64,000 nucleotides of DNA, from positions 148,823,405 to 148,887,404 of the forward strand of contig OX422221.1 of NCBI GenBank assembly GCA_949130495.1. Reading direction: 5' to 3'. The position numbers were made by a program, and so were the translations under genes. The notes under the pieces are model-generated. The model saw nothing but the letters and a program-made list of their open reading frames with translations, made no database searches and was not told the DNA's origin. The stretch is from Sambucus nigra (taxonomy: Eukaryota > Streptophyta > Magnoliopsida > Dipsacales > Adoxaceae). Below are positions 22,306-34,840 of this stretch, piece by piece (within the stretch, counting starts at the first letter, position 1; every line of letters begins with the position of its first letter).

Positions 22306-24636
22306 TGACACACCCCAACCCAATTACTTATAATTAAGTCTGAAAGTCAAAGTGAGTCAAACCATAATTAATCTAACCAAACCATAAACACGAGTTTTGA
22401 TTTCAGAGTCATCATTGTAAATCCATATAACTGAAAACCTTTTTACAACATCAAAGTAGTCATGCCCATAAAAACTTTCATGAAGGATAAGTTAATTTAA
22501 TTACATCATTTACATTTACACAAAATCATTGTTTCTCCCATTCCTGGCTAACCCAACCTGACCTCCTAGATTTGGCAGTGACATCGTATTACCTGAAAAA
22601 TGTGAACATAGGAACCGTGAGCAAAATAGCCCAGTGAATGCATCACTACTATACTACTGCATGAATTTAAATGCAATAAATCATGTCCATATACTTATGT
22701 ATTAACTTATCCGGCTCATTCATAATGAATGACCAGCTTTTTCGAATCATGATTCACATATCCTGTCTAAATAGACAATTCTCCCCCATTCCTGGTCGAG
22801 GAGTAACCCCTTGTCATTAATAGACAAATCTCCCCCATTCCTGGTCGAGGAGTAACCCCTCATTTCAGTAAACCGAAATGAACAATTTCATATTCATTTT
22901 ATTATGATCATACCAACAACACGATACAAATATCTCTTTCCAGTGAGTACACTCACCTTGGTTGACAACTACGTATTCAGGTTTCCTTTTGGTGGAGCTG
23001 AACTGGGTTGATTAGGCCTTACACCTGTCAATCCAACTAAATCAGTACTGAACCTCAATCATAAATATTATCGAAACATAATTATGTAACTTTCCATGGC
23101 TATACATCAACAATATAATTCCAATTAAGTCACATTCCATAAAACATAGGTAAAGGCAAACAATGATGTACATATTGATAAAGTTACGCACATTCAACCG
23201 TAGGAAATACCTTATGAGGAATTTATAACCAAAGTCAAGTAAACATGAAATTATACTCCTCAATGTATATACACATGAAACATGTACTCAAAGTACCCTT
23301 TGTAAGGACAAAATACAAACATTCATTCAAGGGGTACCCAGTATGGCCTGAAATTATGGTCTTACATACTTAACCATACTATATTCCTAAATTGTACAAA
23401 TACAGGGGTCCAACCTCATCAATATGAAAACATATAGGAATATACTATCCAGTACAAGTGACGGTGTAATTTTTCAAGCTTCCTAGGGCAAGTTATGAAC
23501 ATTTCTCTACAACACAAGAAATCTGCCCTACAAGCTCCTCTATTGTTCCTTCAACTTCCAAGAATTTTCATAATTTTTCTCCAGCATAACTTTCCATGAT
23601 TTTCAACCCATTTTCATTAGACATACTTAATCGTACAGAATTAAAATTTCATAATTGTTTGACTTCATTTGCTATCTCAAAAGCTTGACTAAACTCAGGG
23701 CATACCAAAATGAAGTATAAAAACAGAAACCATGTACCAACTTGAAATCATCATTACGGCCTAACCACAAGGATATAAATTCTAAATTTCAGATATGATA
23801 TGAATATATGAGTCTAATTTCATTTCCAGTTGGAATTTCTCAATTCCAGTAATCACACAAAGAGATATGCAGATTTGAATACAAGGGGTTTCAATACAAA
23901 GCTAATTTAAGGGTTTCTACATTCAACTTAACATAAACTTACATCTAACCATACATACATATAAAGGGCTGAAACTTTCGTAAACCTATGATGATTTATA
24001 TCATATAAATCAGTAATATAAGATAAATAACAAGAATTTCAATTAGGATTACCTTCAGGGCTTTTTACGTAATTTCCACGGATTTTTCTACACTTTTTCT
24101 CCTCACTTTTCTTCCTAAACTTCTACCTTCTCTTTCCTTAAGCTCAAAACCCTTTCATGGATGATTTTGGCTGAAGGATAAGTATATTTCAAGGTTATAA
24201 GGTCGGCCAAGGCTGCCTCCCAAGCCAACCAATCAAATTAAACCATTTGGTTTAATAAAAGACAATTTACCACTTAAAGGGAATTGACCAAATTGCCCCT
24301 TGTTCGTAATTTCGGTATAACTCTTCACTCGGGCATCCATTTGATGATCCGTTTATTGTGTTACAACCCTAACTCACATGTCTTAAACTATCTAGTTTTC
24401 ACCTCAAGTCATTTATAATGTTATAAAGGTCAAAACTAGTCTCTAACAGGAACATTTCTACCGAAAACAACAAAAATTTGTGTTCGTACATAACTCGACA
24501 TTTCATGATTTATGAAAGTAGGATTAGACTAAACATAAGAACTTAATATTAGATATACTAATAACACATTATTCATATCACATAATATAAACATGATTTA
24601 AATATAATTTATCAAAATTATATTCGGGTTGTCACA
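22306..24636 (-). repeat. 3' LTR of Tekay-like element
   Basis: A 2331 bp LTR starting TGACACACCCC and ending GGTTGTCACA. It contains a 49-bp direct duplication (starts 22770 and 22819) with the block TCCCCCATTCCTGGTCGAGG. Confidence 0.96.
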
Positions 24637-24650
24637 ACTTCCCCCCCCTT
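24637..24650 (-). other. Polypurine tract of Tekay-like element
   Basis: The minus strand reads AAGGGGGGGGAAGT directly before the LTR start TGTGACAACC. It lies about 35 bp after the polyprotein stop. Confidence 0.9.
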
Positions 24651-24683
24651 AGAAAATTTCGTCCCTGAAATTTAATATAAAGG

Positions 24684-27600
24684 TCACTTACCAAACAAAT
24701 GGGGATACTGTTTCCTCATGCTATCCTCTGTTTCCCAAGTTGCTTCTTTAACTCCATGGCTCATCCACATAACTTTAACTAAGTGAATAACTTTATTCCT
24801 CAACACCTGCTCCTTACGATCAATAATTTCCAATGGTTCCTCGATGTACGACAAGTCTTCCTTCAGTTCCATTGGTTGAGTTTTCAACTGATGGGATGGA
24901 TCCGCCAAATACTTACGAAGCATCGATAAATGAAACAAATCATGTAAACGGGATAAATCTGAAGGTAATGCTAATCTATATGCGAGGTTCCCAATTCTTT
25001 CCAACACCTCATATGGTCCAATGTATCTTGGACTTAGTTTCCCCTTTTTCCCAAATCTCATAACGCCTTTCCATGGTGAAATACGTAGGAATACAAAATC
25101 TCCCTTCTGAAATTCCAATGGATGCTTCCTCTTATCTGCATAAAATTTTTGCCTGCTTTGCGCTATCTTTATCCGTTCCCGAATCATTTTGATCTTTTCA
25201 GTTGTCATATCTATCAATTCAGGACCCAAAATTTTCCTTTCACCCACTTCATCCCAACACAAAGGCGTTCTACATCTCCTCCCATATAAAGCTTCATAAG
25301 GAGCCATACCAATAGTCGACTGATAACTATTATTATACGAGAATTCCATCAATGGAAAATGATCATCCCAACTACCTTTGAAGTCAAATACACAGGCTCG
25401 TAACATGTCTTCTAATATTTGAATCGTCCTTTCTGATTGCCCATCAGTTTGTGGATGAAACGCAGTGCTGAACTTCAAACTTGTGCCCATGGCATTCTGG
25501 AGACGAGGCCAAAACTTAGAAGTGAATGTTGGATCTCTATCTGATACAATTGACACTAGTGCCCCATGTAAACGGATAATCTCATCAACGTACATTCGTG
25601 CATACTTGTCAACAGTGTAGGTGGTCTTAACTGGAAGAAAATGGGCTGACTTCGTCAATCGATCTACAATCACCCAAATAGAATCATGACCCTTTGGTGA
25701 CCGGGGTAATCCTATAACAAAGTCCATCGTTATATGCTCCCACTTCCATTCCGGAATAGGCAACGACTGCAATAATCCTGCCGGCTTCTGATGCTCTGCT
25801 TTCACTTGCTGGCATACTAAACATTTAGCTACGAACTCTGCAATCTCACGTTTCATATTGTTCCACCAGTAATACTCCTTCAAATCTCTGTACATTTTGG
25901 TACCTCCCGGATGCATAGAGTAAATAGAACTATGCGCCTCTTCTAATATATCCCTCTTTAAGGGTGGATCATTCGGTACACAAATCCTATTTTTATAACA
26001 CAACGATTCATCATTCTTAATCTCAAAGTCACTCTCTCTACCATCCCGAACTTCTTGTTTCTTCTTTTCAAGAAATGGATCACTGATCTGCAAACTTTGT
26101 ATGCGTTCTGCCAATAAAGGTCTCACTGTGACATGTGCTAATAATCCTCCACTTTTTGAAAACTTCAATTCAATCCCCATCGATGCCAAGTCAAGAATAT
26201 TTCCAACACGGGCACACCGTATGCAACCAAGAATCCCTGATGATTTCCGACTCAAAGCATCTGCTACCACATTGGCCTTCCCAGGATGATGGTGAATGGT
26301 ACAGTCATAGTCTTTAATCAGCTCTATCCAACGCCTCTGTCTCAAATTTAGTTCTTTCTGTGTAAACAAGTATTTCAAACTTTGATGATCCGTAAATATT
26401 TCACAAGTTTCTCCATACAAGTAGTGTCTCCACAACTTTAAAGCAAAAACAATGGCCGCTAGATCCAAGTCATGTGTAGGGTAATTTCGTTCATGCGTCT
26501 TTAATTGTCTGGAAGCATATGCTATTACCTTCCCATTCTGCATAAGAACACATCCTAAACCTTGAAATGAAGCATCTGTATAGATCACAAAAGACTCATT
26601 CCCACATGGAATAGTAAGTATAGGGGCTGAAACCAACCGATTCTTTAATTCTTTAAAACTCCTCTCACATTCTTCATCCCATACAAACTTCACTTCTTTA
26701 CGAGTCAACTTTGTCAGTGGTAATGCTATTGCTGAAAATCCCTTAATGAATCTACGATAGTAACCTGCCAATCCTAGGAAACTCCTAATTTCTGTCACAT
26801 TCTTAGGACTTTCCCATTCAACAATTGCTTCCACTTTCTTTGGATCAACATAAATCCCATTTCCCGAGACCACGTGGCCCAAAAACACAATTTCATTCAA
26901 CCAAAACTCACACTTGCTGAATTTAGCAAACAATTTCTTCTCTCTCAAAATCTGCAATACAAGTCTCAAATGCTTCTCATGTTCCTCCATGCTACGCGAG
27001 TAAATCAACACATCATCTATGAATACTATCACAAATGAATCAATGAAAGGGTGGAATACCCGGTTCATCAAATCCATAAAAACTGCCGGAGCATTAGTCA
27101 ATCCAAAAGGCATCACCAAAAACTCATAGTGCCCATATCGAGTCCGAAAAGCTGTTTTGGAAATATCACTATCCTTCACTTTCAGTTGGTGGTAACCCGA
27201 TCTCAAATCAATCTTTGAAAATACAGTGGCCCCCTGTAATTGGTCAAACAAGTCATCGATACGAGGTAGAGGGTATTTGTTTCTAATGGTCACCTTATTC
27301 AATTGTCGATAATCAATACATAATCGCATTGTCCCATCTTTCTTTTTCACAAATAACACCGGGGCTCCCCATGGTGAAACACTAGGCCGAATGAACCCTC
27401 TGCTTATCAGATCTTGTAATTGCACTTTCAATTCCTTCAACTCTGTTGGTGCCATTCTATAAGGAGCAAGGGAAATCGGACCAGTACCTGGAATTAATTC
27501 AATGGAGAACTCTACTTCCCTATCGGGTGGCAGTCTTGGCAATTCCTCTGGGAAGACATCAGAAAATTCTCTAACCACTGGTATATCTTCAACTTTAAGT

Positions 27601-29351
27601 GCTTCCTTACTAACATCAATCACATATGCTAAATACCCCATACAACCCTTACTCAATAACTTTCTTCTCTTTATTGCTGAGATAAGACAATTAGGGACAA
27701 CATTCCTTTCCCCTGTAAACTGGAACTCGGGTTCACCAGGCAGATGAAATGTAACTTCTTTTCGAAAACAATCAATGGAAGCATGATACGATGATAACCA
27801 ATCCATCCCCAATATAATATCAAAATCCCGAATGGCCAATGGTAACAAATCGACATAGAAATCTCGCTCACCCATTCGTAAGACACAATCTTTATAAACA
27901 TGCTCAACTAGAATTACACTTTCCATTGGGGTAGAAATATATAAGGCACAATTGAGGAATGAACATGGTCTACCCAAATATGAAACAATATCTGATGCCA
28001 CAAATGAATGCGTAGATCCAGGATCAATGAGTGCATATAAATCTTTATTTGCAATAGAAAGTTTACCTGTAACCACTTCAGGTGTAGCATGAGCATCTTG
28101 CAACGTCATCGCAAACACTCTTCCTCCTGCCCTCGATCCAGTTGCTTGTTGTGTACCTCTCCCCCTGGTGGCACTGCCTGGAGAAGATCCTTTATGAGGC
28201 CCCACACTACTGACTGAAACTGTTCTTGCCAACATAGGACAATTCTTTCTCAGATGACCCTTTTGGTGACAGTTGAAACATTCTATATTCAGTAACTTTG
28301 GGCAATTTCTCTTTATATGACCCGATGACCCACAAAAGAAACAAACATTAGGATCTCCTTGTGCTAAAAATCTTGAACCTCTTCCACCACTAGCCTCACC
28401 CCTTTGCAAACTACTTCCACCTTTACCCTGTTGGAATTTCTGCCCTCCAAGTCTCGAATATTCTGTATCACTACCCTTTTGATAACTTGGATCGAATCTG
28501 CTTCTCTTTACACCTCGTTCTTGATTCCCTCTTGCTTCATTCATGTCCCTTTCTACTAACATGGCTTTGTTCACCAAGGCTGAATAATTAACAGTCTCTA
28601 AAGCCGATAGCCTTGATTTAATAACTAACTCTAGTCCATCGAGAAATCGGCTACACATATCTTCCTCATTCCGTATAAACCTCGAAGCAAAACGAGATAA
28701 GGCTGTAAGTTTAGCTTCATATTCTCTAACTGTCAAACTCCCCTGATTCAACATGAAATATTCCTTCTCCTTTTGTTTTTGATACATCGGAGGAAAATAC
28801 TTGTCATACAAGGCTTTAACAAAAGCATCCCATGAGATCACATTCCCGCCTCCTGGAGTAATCAACAAATGTTTCGTGGCATCCCACCAGTACTTAGCTT
28901 CTCCTTTCAACATATACGTCGCCAAGGTTACCTGTTGATTTTCAGGCATCTTCATTACCCCAAAGATAAGTTCAATTTCTTTAACCCAGACTTCTGCCTC
29001 TGCGGGATCAACTGCTCCTTCGAACGATGGTGGGTTCATCTTAATAAATTTTTCATGTGAAGTACACCTTTCTTCCCGGTGTATCACCTCCTCAGCCCTA
29101 GCCAAGGCTTGTGCCTCCAGTTGCCTGGTCTGTTGTTCTTCCACATGAGCCATAAATCTAGCTTGTTGCTCTGCCATTAGAGTCATAGCACGTGCCATTT
29201 TTTGCATATCCGTCAGTTGTTCTGGCTCGGGTTCCACATTTATCTGAACAGGTTGCTCAACCTCCGCTTCTGCTGGAATATTTGAAGCCTCATCATCTAT
29301 TCCCACATTCACATTCCCTCGTTCCATTCTCTTATATCTGTAATGAATCAA
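24684..29351 (-). CDS. Gag-pol polyprotein of the Tekay-like chromovirus, 1555 aa
   Basis: One open frame. Gag occupies about residues 100-300. Two CCHC knuckles follow (337-350, 358-371). The protease active site is LIDPGST (D443), with ILGMDWL at 513-519. RT has D715 in KIDLRSGY and D779/D780 in FIDD. RNase H has YTDAS at 924-928 and TDHQ near 987. Integrase zinc residues are H1140, H1147, C1177 and C1180, and the catalytic triad is D1210, D1271, E1307 with 60 and 35 residues between. A chromodomain-like tail (about 1503-1551) ends the protein and would direct insertion to marked chromatin. All catalytic residues are present. The start could also be Met 9 (MERGNVNV). No frameshift separates gag and pol, as is usual in this clade. 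Confidence 0.97.
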   Translation of the reverse strand: MIHYRYKRMERGNVNVGIDDEASNIPAEAEVEQPVQINVEPEPEQLTDMQKMARAMTLMAEQQARFMAHVEEQQTRQLEAQALARAEEVIHREERCTSHEKFIKMNPPSFEGAVDPAEAEVWVKEIELIFGVMKMPENQQVTLATYMLKGEAKYWWDATKHLLITPGGGNVISWDAFVKALYDKYFPPMYQKQKEKEYFMLNQGSLTVREYEAKLTALSRFASRFIRNEEDMCSRFLDGLELVIKSRLSALETVNYSALVNKAMLVERDMNEARGNQERGVKRSRFDPSYQKGSDTEYSRLGGQKFQQGKGGSSLQRGEASGGRGSRFLAQGDPNVCFFCGSSGHIKRNCPKLLNIECFNCHQKGHLRKNCPMLARTVSVSSVGPHKGSSPGSATRGRGTQQATGSRAGGRVFAMTLQDAHATPEVVTGKLSIANKDLYALIDPGSTHSFVASDIVSYLGRPCSFLNCALYISTPMESVILVEHVYKDCVLRMGERDFYVDLLPLAIRDFDIILGMDWLSSYHASIDCFRKEVTFHLPGEPEFQFTGERNVVPNCLISAIKRRKLLSKGCMGYLAYVIDVSKEALKVEDIPVVREFSDVFPEELPRLPPDREVEFSIELIPGTGPISLAPYRMAPTELKELKVQLQDLISRGFIRPSVSPWGAPVLFVKKKDGTMRLCIDYRQLNKVTIRNKYPLPRIDDLFDQLQGATVFSKIDLRSGYHQLKVKDSDISKTAFRTRYGHYEFLVMPFGLTNAPAVFMDLMNRVFHPFIDSFVIVFIDDVLIYSRSMEEHEKHLRLVLQILREKKLFAKFSKCEFWLNEIVFLGHVVSGNGIYVDPKKVEAIVEWESPKNVTEIRSFLGLAGYYRRFIKGFSAIALPLTKLTRKEVKFVWDEECERSFKELKNRLVSAPILTIPCGNESFVIYTDASFQGLGCVLMQNGKVIAYASRQLKTHERNYPTHDLDLAAIVFALKLWRHYLYGETCEIFTDHQSLKYLFTQKELNLRQRRWIELIKDYDCTIHHHPGKANVVADALSRKSSGILGCIRCARVGNILDLASMGIELKFSKSGGLLAHVTVRPLLAERIQSLQISDPFLEKKKQEVRDGRESDFEIKNDESLCYKNRICVPNDPPLKRDILEEAHSSIYSMHPGGTKMYRDLKEYYWWNNMKREIAEFVAKCLVCQQVKAEHQKPAGLLQSLPIPEWKWEHITMDFVIGLPRSPKGHDSIWVIVDRLTKSAHFLPVKTTYTVDKYARMYVDEIIRLHGALVSIVSDRDPTFTSKFWPRLQNAMGTSLKFSTAFHPQTDGQSERTIQILEDMLRACVFDFKGSWDDHFPLMEFSYNNSYQSTIGMAPYEALYGRRCRTPLCWDEVGERKILGPELIDMTTEKIKMIRERIKIAQSRQKFYADKRKHPLEFQKGDFVFLRISPWKGVMRFGKKGKLSPRYIGPYEVLERIGNLAYRLALPSDLSRLHDLFHLSMLRKYLADPSHQLKTQPMELKEDLSYIEEPLEIIDRKEQVLRNKVIHLVKVMWMSHGVKEATWETEDSMRKQYPHLFGK

Positions 29352-29473
29352 AGATATAACAACATGCAGATATACATATCTTTCCTAACATAATCGTTAG
29401 TATCAAATAAAATATATTTCTAACATTCACTGCCAAATCTAGACTCTTCTCACTCCAGAACCTCTAAAACCTA

Positions 29474-29486
29474 GGCTCTGATACCA
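29474..29486 (-). other. Primer binding site (tRNA-iMet) of Tekay-like element
   Basis: The minus strand reads TGGTATCAGAGCC, a 13-base match to the initiator-Met tRNA 3' end complement. It lies five bases from the 5' LTR terminus. Confidence 0.93.
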
Positions 29487-29491
29487 AAAGC

Positions 29492-31822
29492 TGACACACC
29501 CCAACCCAATTACTTATAATTAAGTCTGAAAGTCAAAGTGAGTCAAACCATAATTAATCTAACCAAACCATAAACACGAGTTTTGATTTCAGAGTCATCA
29601 TTGTAAATCCATATAACTGAAAACCTTTTTACAACATCAAAGTAGTCATGCCCATAAAAACTTTCATGAAGGATAAGTTAATTTAATTACATCATTTACA
29701 TTTACACAAAATCATTGTTTCTCCCATTCCTGGCTAACCCAACCTGACCTCCTAGATTTGGCAGTGACATCGTATTACCTGAAAAATGTGAACATAGGAA
29801 CCGTGAGCAAAATAGCCCAGTGAATGCATCACTACTATACTACTGCATGAATTTAAATGCAATAAATCATGTCCATATACTTATGTATTAACTTATCCGG
29901 CTCATTCATAATGAATGACCAGCTTTTTCGAATCATGATTCACATATCCTGTCTAAATAGACAATTCTCCCCCATTCCTGGTCGAGGAGTAACCCCTTGT
30001 CATTAATAGACAAATCTCCCCCATTCCTGGTCGAGGAGTAACCCCTCATTTCAGTAAACCGAAATGAACAATTTCATATTCATTTTATTATGATCATACC
30101 AACAACACGATACAAATATCTCTTTCCAGTGAGTACACTCACCTTGGTTGACAACTACGTATTCAGGTTTCCTTTTGGTGGAGCTGAACTGGGTTGATTA
30201 GGCCTTACACCTGTCAATCCAACTAAATCAGTACTGAACCTCAATCATAAATATTATCGAAACATAATTATGTAACTTTCCATGGCTATACATCAACAAT
30301 ATAATTCCAATTAAGTCACATTCCATAAAACATAGGTAAAGGCAAACAATGATGTACATATTGATAAAGTTACGCACATTCAACCGTAGGAAATACCTTA
30401 TGAGGAATTTATAACCAAAGTCAAGTAAACATGAAATTATACTCCTCAATGTATATACACATGAAACATGTACTCAAAGTACCCTTTGTAAGGACAAAAT
30501 ACAAACATTCATTCAAGGGGTACCCAGTATGGCCTGAAATTATGGTCTTACATACTTAACCATACTATATTCCTAAATTGTACAAATACAGGGGTCCAAC
30601 CTCATCAATATGAAAACATATAGGAATATACTATCCAGTACAAGTGACGGTGTAATTTTTCAAGCTTCCTAGGGCAAGTTATGAACATTTCTCTACAACA
30701 CAAGAAATCTGCCCTACAAGCTCCTCTATTGTTCCTTCAACTTCCAAGAATTTTCATAATTTTTCTACAGCATAACTTTCCATGATTTTCAACCCATTTT
30801 CATTAGACATACTGAATCGTACAGAATTAAAATTTCATAATTGTTTGACTTCATTTGCTATCTCAAAAGCTTGACTAAACTCAGGGCATACCAAAATGAA
30901 GTATAAAAACAGAAACCATGTACCAACTTGAAATCATCATTACGGCCTAACCACAAGGATATAAATTCTAAATTTCAGATATGATATGAATATATGAGTC
31001 TAATTTCATTTCCAGTTGGAATTTCTCAATTCCAGTAATCACACAAAGAGATATGCAGATTTGAATACAAGGGGTTTCAATACAAAGCTAATTTAAGGGT
31101 TTCTACATTCAACTTAACATAAACTTACATCTAACCATACATACATATAAAGGGCTGAAACTTTCGTAAACCTATGATGATTTATATCATATAAATCAGT
31201 AATATAAGATAAATAACAAGAATTTCAATTAGGATTACCTTCAGGGCTTTTTACGTAATTTCCACGGATTTTTCTACACTTTTTCTCCTCACTTTTCTTC
31301 CTAAACTTCTACCTTCTCTTTCCTTAAGCTCAAAACCCTTTCATGGATGATTTTGGCTGAAGGATAAGTATATTTCAAGGTTATAAGGTCTGCCAAGGCT
31401 GCCTCCCAAGCCAACCAATCAAATTAAACCATTTGGTTTAATAAAAGACAATTTACCACTTAAAGGGAATTGACCAAATTGCCCCTTGTTCGTAATTTCG
31501 GTATAACTCTTCACTCGGGCATCCATTTGATGATCCGTTTATTGTGTTACAACCCTAACTCACATGTCTTAAACTATCTAGTTTTCACCTCAAGTCATTT
31601 ATAATGTTATAAAGGTCAAAACTAGTCTCTAACAGGAACATTTCTACCGAAAACAACAAAAATTTGTGTTCGTACATAACTCGACATTTCATGATTTATG
31701 AAAGTAGGATTAGACTAAACATAAGAACTTAATATTAGATATACTAATAACACATTATTCATATCACATAATATAAACATGATTTAAATATAATTTATCA
31801 AAATTATATTCGGGTTGTCACA
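29492..31822 (-). repeat. 5' LTR of Tekay-like element
   Basis: A 2331 bp LTR, the same length as the left copy and with only three differences seen. It contains the same 49-bp internal duplication at 29956-30048. Confidence 0.96.
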
Positions 31823-31827
31823 GTACG

Positions 31828-32398
31828 TGTGAGAGCGAGTTCGATATACTCGGCATACGTGAACGAATTCCCTGCGATATACCTCCCGTCATGACTTCGG
31901 TCAAGCGGTACGATGCGGGGAACCGCTCGATATACGTCGAAGGTACTTGGCCAATGGAAGGTGAGAGTCATATCGCTTAGGCTAACTGCGACCTGTTGGA
32001 CCAGCGCCCATCACGAAGTGACCCTCCAGTTACTGGGTAAAATTTGGTTAATATTAATGCTCTTTGGTGATATCGTGTGAATCATGCATGATTCTCTTAT
32101 TAGTATCTTATGATGAGAATGCCTTTCTTGATGATGACAAACCGGGAACAAAATACAAGTACCCCACCAAGTATGAATGGGTGATGCGTACAACATGGGG
32201 ATATACATGTGATCCTAGGTGCACGTGGTGCGAAGTGTACATGGAGAATTTTTCTACAAGTGTGTGGATATAAGCATAAGCATGGGATACACATGTGAGA
32301 AAAGGGGGATAGGCAGATACCGGGGGGGGGGGGGGACATAAACAAATACATCATCTATGTGAATAGAGTTAAGACCTCAAAATAATAAAAATAATCAA
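31828..32398 (-). other. T1 leader, distal part
   Basis: Continuation of the T1 untranslated leader after the Tekay-like insertion. GATATAC-type motifs recur on both sides of the insertion. A run of 14 G lies at 32322-32335. No coding sequence was recognised. Confidence 0.65.
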
Positions 32399-32417
32399 GT
32401 CCCCAGCAGAGTCGCCA
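32399..32417 (-). other. Primer binding site of T1
   Basis: The minus strand reads TGGCGACTCTGCTGGGGAC, one base from the LTR2 terminus. This primer class is associated with arginine tRNA in Ogre-type elements; the exact tRNA match was not computed. Confidence 0.8.
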
Positions 32418-32418
32418 C

Positions 32419-34511
32419 TGTGGCCATCCCCGATTCTCTCCGAGGAGGGAGAAAGGATCCTTAGGGTCCCGCGCATCCCCTCTAGGGAGAGCACTTCGGC
32501 CAGCGTCGATTTGTGAGGTGTGAGAATGTAGAGAGATTTAGAGTCGCCAGTCTATTTTACACAAAATAGACAAAAGAAAAAGGGGAAGCCAGCCCAAAGG
32601 ATGGCATCCAAAGACATACTGGTACGTGCAAAACCAAAACGATTCGAGAAGGGTTCCGAGGCTTAGTTACGAAATGGGAAGGTGTTAGGCACTCATTCTG
32701 CCCTTTCGGTCTCTCATGGATATTTGTTATTTTCCTTTATATTTCCCCCCGTGATATGTGTGCATGTGTATATATAGAATGGAGGTAGGAATCCTCGACT
32801 TGTATCATGGAAAAGATAAAGCGAGTCATCCATAGGAATGTGAGATTAGTGTAGAAAATAAGATTTGCGCGATTACCCTTTCGTTGATCGTTACAAGGGA
32901 ACGATAAAGAATGTGGAATAATACTCCACTAAGAATGAATATATAGAACATAATTAGGAAAATGAGATAAAGAGAAGATAGAAAATAAGAGAAAAAGTGG
33001 AAAAAGGACTCGAGTCTCGGTTTTTACCCCGAGATGCCTACGTAGCCTATAAAGGCATCAAAGTTCACGTAGTTCGCATGTAAAATGAGGGGTGGGGTTT
33101 AGCCCATAAATCGAAATGGAGAAATCTCTTATTTGTAGGTGTGTGTGTGTGTGTGTGTAGAAAAAAGTATTTTAGTTGTGAGAAAAGTGTGGAAAAAGTG
33201 GGAGAATCCCTACTTGGAATTTATGAGCAAACCCTCTTTTTCTTGTTTCTTGGTTTTTTATTTATATGAAAATATGGGATGTGCAATAATACTAAATAAA
33301 AAATATATTTATGATGTGTGAGATGAGATAATAAAAGTGTTAAATAAGAAAACAAGTTATTGCAATTTTAAGAGAATTTAGGAGAGAGTTTGAGAAAGTT
33401 GGACCTTCTTGGAGACCTTGAGCTTGATCTTGAATGTTGGAGAGCAGCCCTTGCACTTGGATGATGATGGGGAGTGGTTAATTCACCAAGTTTGATGAAT
33501 GGGATGATGAAAAGTTGGAGTAAAAGGAGGATTTGGAAGTTGAAGTCACGCTGCCTTCGAGAGAGGTTTCTGGGATTCATTGAGAGTGATTTGCTTCTGA
33601 TCTGAGCTCCCCTTGCAAATGAGGCCAAGGCCTCCTTTTATAGGCCCAGGGGTCTGCCGATCGTCACTACCATGGCACTACCTATCGGCTGGTGCCGATA
33701 GGCAGGGTTTGGGACCTACCATTTGGTAGTGCGCTTCAGGATTTTTAGGAAAATCGGCCGCCGAGGGCAAACCGTTGGTCATAATTGCTCACGGGGAATA
33801 CCGTTAGAAAGGTATTTTAGAGACCTTCGAAAGTCCTTTGGACCGCTCCCGAGTTCGGGAGTTGACTTTGGGTCAAATATGGCTCGGAAGCGTTTGTCAG
33901 TCCGCTGGACGGGGAATCGTTCGGACGCAAATGGATCGTTCGTCCGCATGGTAAGTCCGAATCGCGCACGGGGCATACCATTGGAAAGGTTAGGAGACAT
34001 ACTTCGACATTCCAAAGAGTTTGACATGGTTTAGGGAGTTGACTTTGGTCAACTGGGCACGAGAAGCCTTCGGTGACCTCTCGGAGTGAAACGGATCGTT
34101 CATCCGCATGGAATATCGGAATCTCACACGGGATGGACCGTTGGAAAGGGTATTCAGTGACCTTCAAAGATTAATTTATCCTCAGTCGAGCTGAAGAGTT
34201 GAAATAGGTAAAACAGAGCCCGAGAGCACCCGGTGGCCTCTAGGTCAGGTTTCGGACGCAAACGGATCGTTCGTCCGCATGGTAAGTCGGAATCGTGCAC
34301 GGGGCGGACCGTTGGAAAGGGTATTTAGTGCACTTTGAATATTCATTGAGTCTCGGTCAAGACAAAGAGTTTGACTTTTGGGTCAAATTGAGTCGGGGAG
34401 TGCCCGATGGTTTTTAGCTCAATACTCGGGACATGACCAGGTTTTACAGTGATGAGTGGAGGTACTAGGGACCTCATGAGAGTTAGGGGGTAACCGAATG
34501 AGGTGTCTACA
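32419..34511 (-). repeat. LTR2, shared by T1 (5' LTR) and T2 (3' LTR)
   Basis: A 2093 bp LTR beginning TGTGGCCATCC and ending GTGTCTACA. On its left is a primer site; on its right is a polypurine complement. The U3 part (about 33760-34430) is built of roughly four repeats of 160-172 bp, marked by GGATCGTTCGTCCGCATGG at 33932, 34092 (variant) and 34264. A minus-strand TATA box is at 33637-33643. A (GT)n run occurs near 33139-33158. Short frames inside have no domain. Confidence 0.85.
33637..33643 (-). promoter_or_regulatory. LTR2 TATA box with upstream inverted repeat
   Basis: The minus strand reads CCTATAAAAGGAGGCC. Upstream on that strand lie TGCCGATCG (plus 33655-33663) and a perfect 9-bp inverted repeat: CCTATCGGC (33681-33689) and GCCGATAGG (33694-33702) with a 4-base loop. 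Related motifs occur in LTR1 and in the antisense promoters. Confidence 0.7.
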
Positions 34512-34526
34512 GCGCCCCTCGATGGG
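34512..34526 (-). other. Polypurine tract of T2
   Basis: The minus strand reads CCCATCGAGGGGCGC directly before the LTR start TGTAGACACC. It matches the T1 tract. Confidence 0.75.
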
Positions 34527-34579
34527 TGAGTTTGGAACAAATGATAGCCGTTGATTAGACACCGCAAGATGCTTCTGAG

Positions 34580-34840
34580 AGAGTATGACCAATTTAGAGG
34601 ATCGAGGCTGATTCTGAGGACCTAAGGAAGCGAGGATGACCGATTCAGAGGTCGAGATTGATTCTGAGGAACTAAGGAAGAGAGGATGACCAATTCAGAG
34701 GGTTGAGGTCAGTTCTGAGGACTTAAGGAAGCGAGGATGACCAATTCAGAGGGTCGAGGTCAATTCTAAGGACCTAAGGAAGTGAGGGTGACCAATTCAG
34801 AGGGTCGAGGTCAGTTCTGACGACCTAAGATTGGTGACGA
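34580..34840. repeat. 51-bp minisatellite in the T2 3' region
   Basis: Units share GGGTCGAGGTCAATTC and recur near 34699, 34751 and 34802, with degenerate copies before. The unit is a relative of the 48-bp T1 repeat. About five copies. Confidence 0.88.

Larger units (their letters stand above)
22306..31822 (-). mobile_element. Complete young Tekay/Del-like chromovirus
   Basis: A 9517 bp minus-strand element with two 2331 bp LTRs, perfect GTACG target duplication, initiator-Met primer site, polypurine tract and one unbroken gag-pol frame. Walking both LTRs I saw three differences (near 23583, 23630 and 24209 in the left copy). With every expected part present, it looks autonomous by sequence. 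Long LTRs, iMet priming, a single polyprotein and a C-terminal chromodomain fit the Tekay (Del) clade. It sits in the leader of T1. Confidence 0.96.

Noticed and set aside
12880..31822. Equal length (2331 bp) of the solo LTR and of the Tekay-like LTRs as a sign of relationship
   Set aside because: Their termini and contents differ (TGTAAGACCCG against TGACACACCCC); the equal length looks accidental.
32011..32354. Overlapping short frames on both strands near the T1 primer site
   Set aside because: They lie in the untranslated leader, overlap each other, and have no counterpart in T2.
33723..34167. Overlapping frames of 80-116 codons in LTR2
   Set aside because: They reflect the U3 tandem repeats; frames appear on both strands and break in LTR1.
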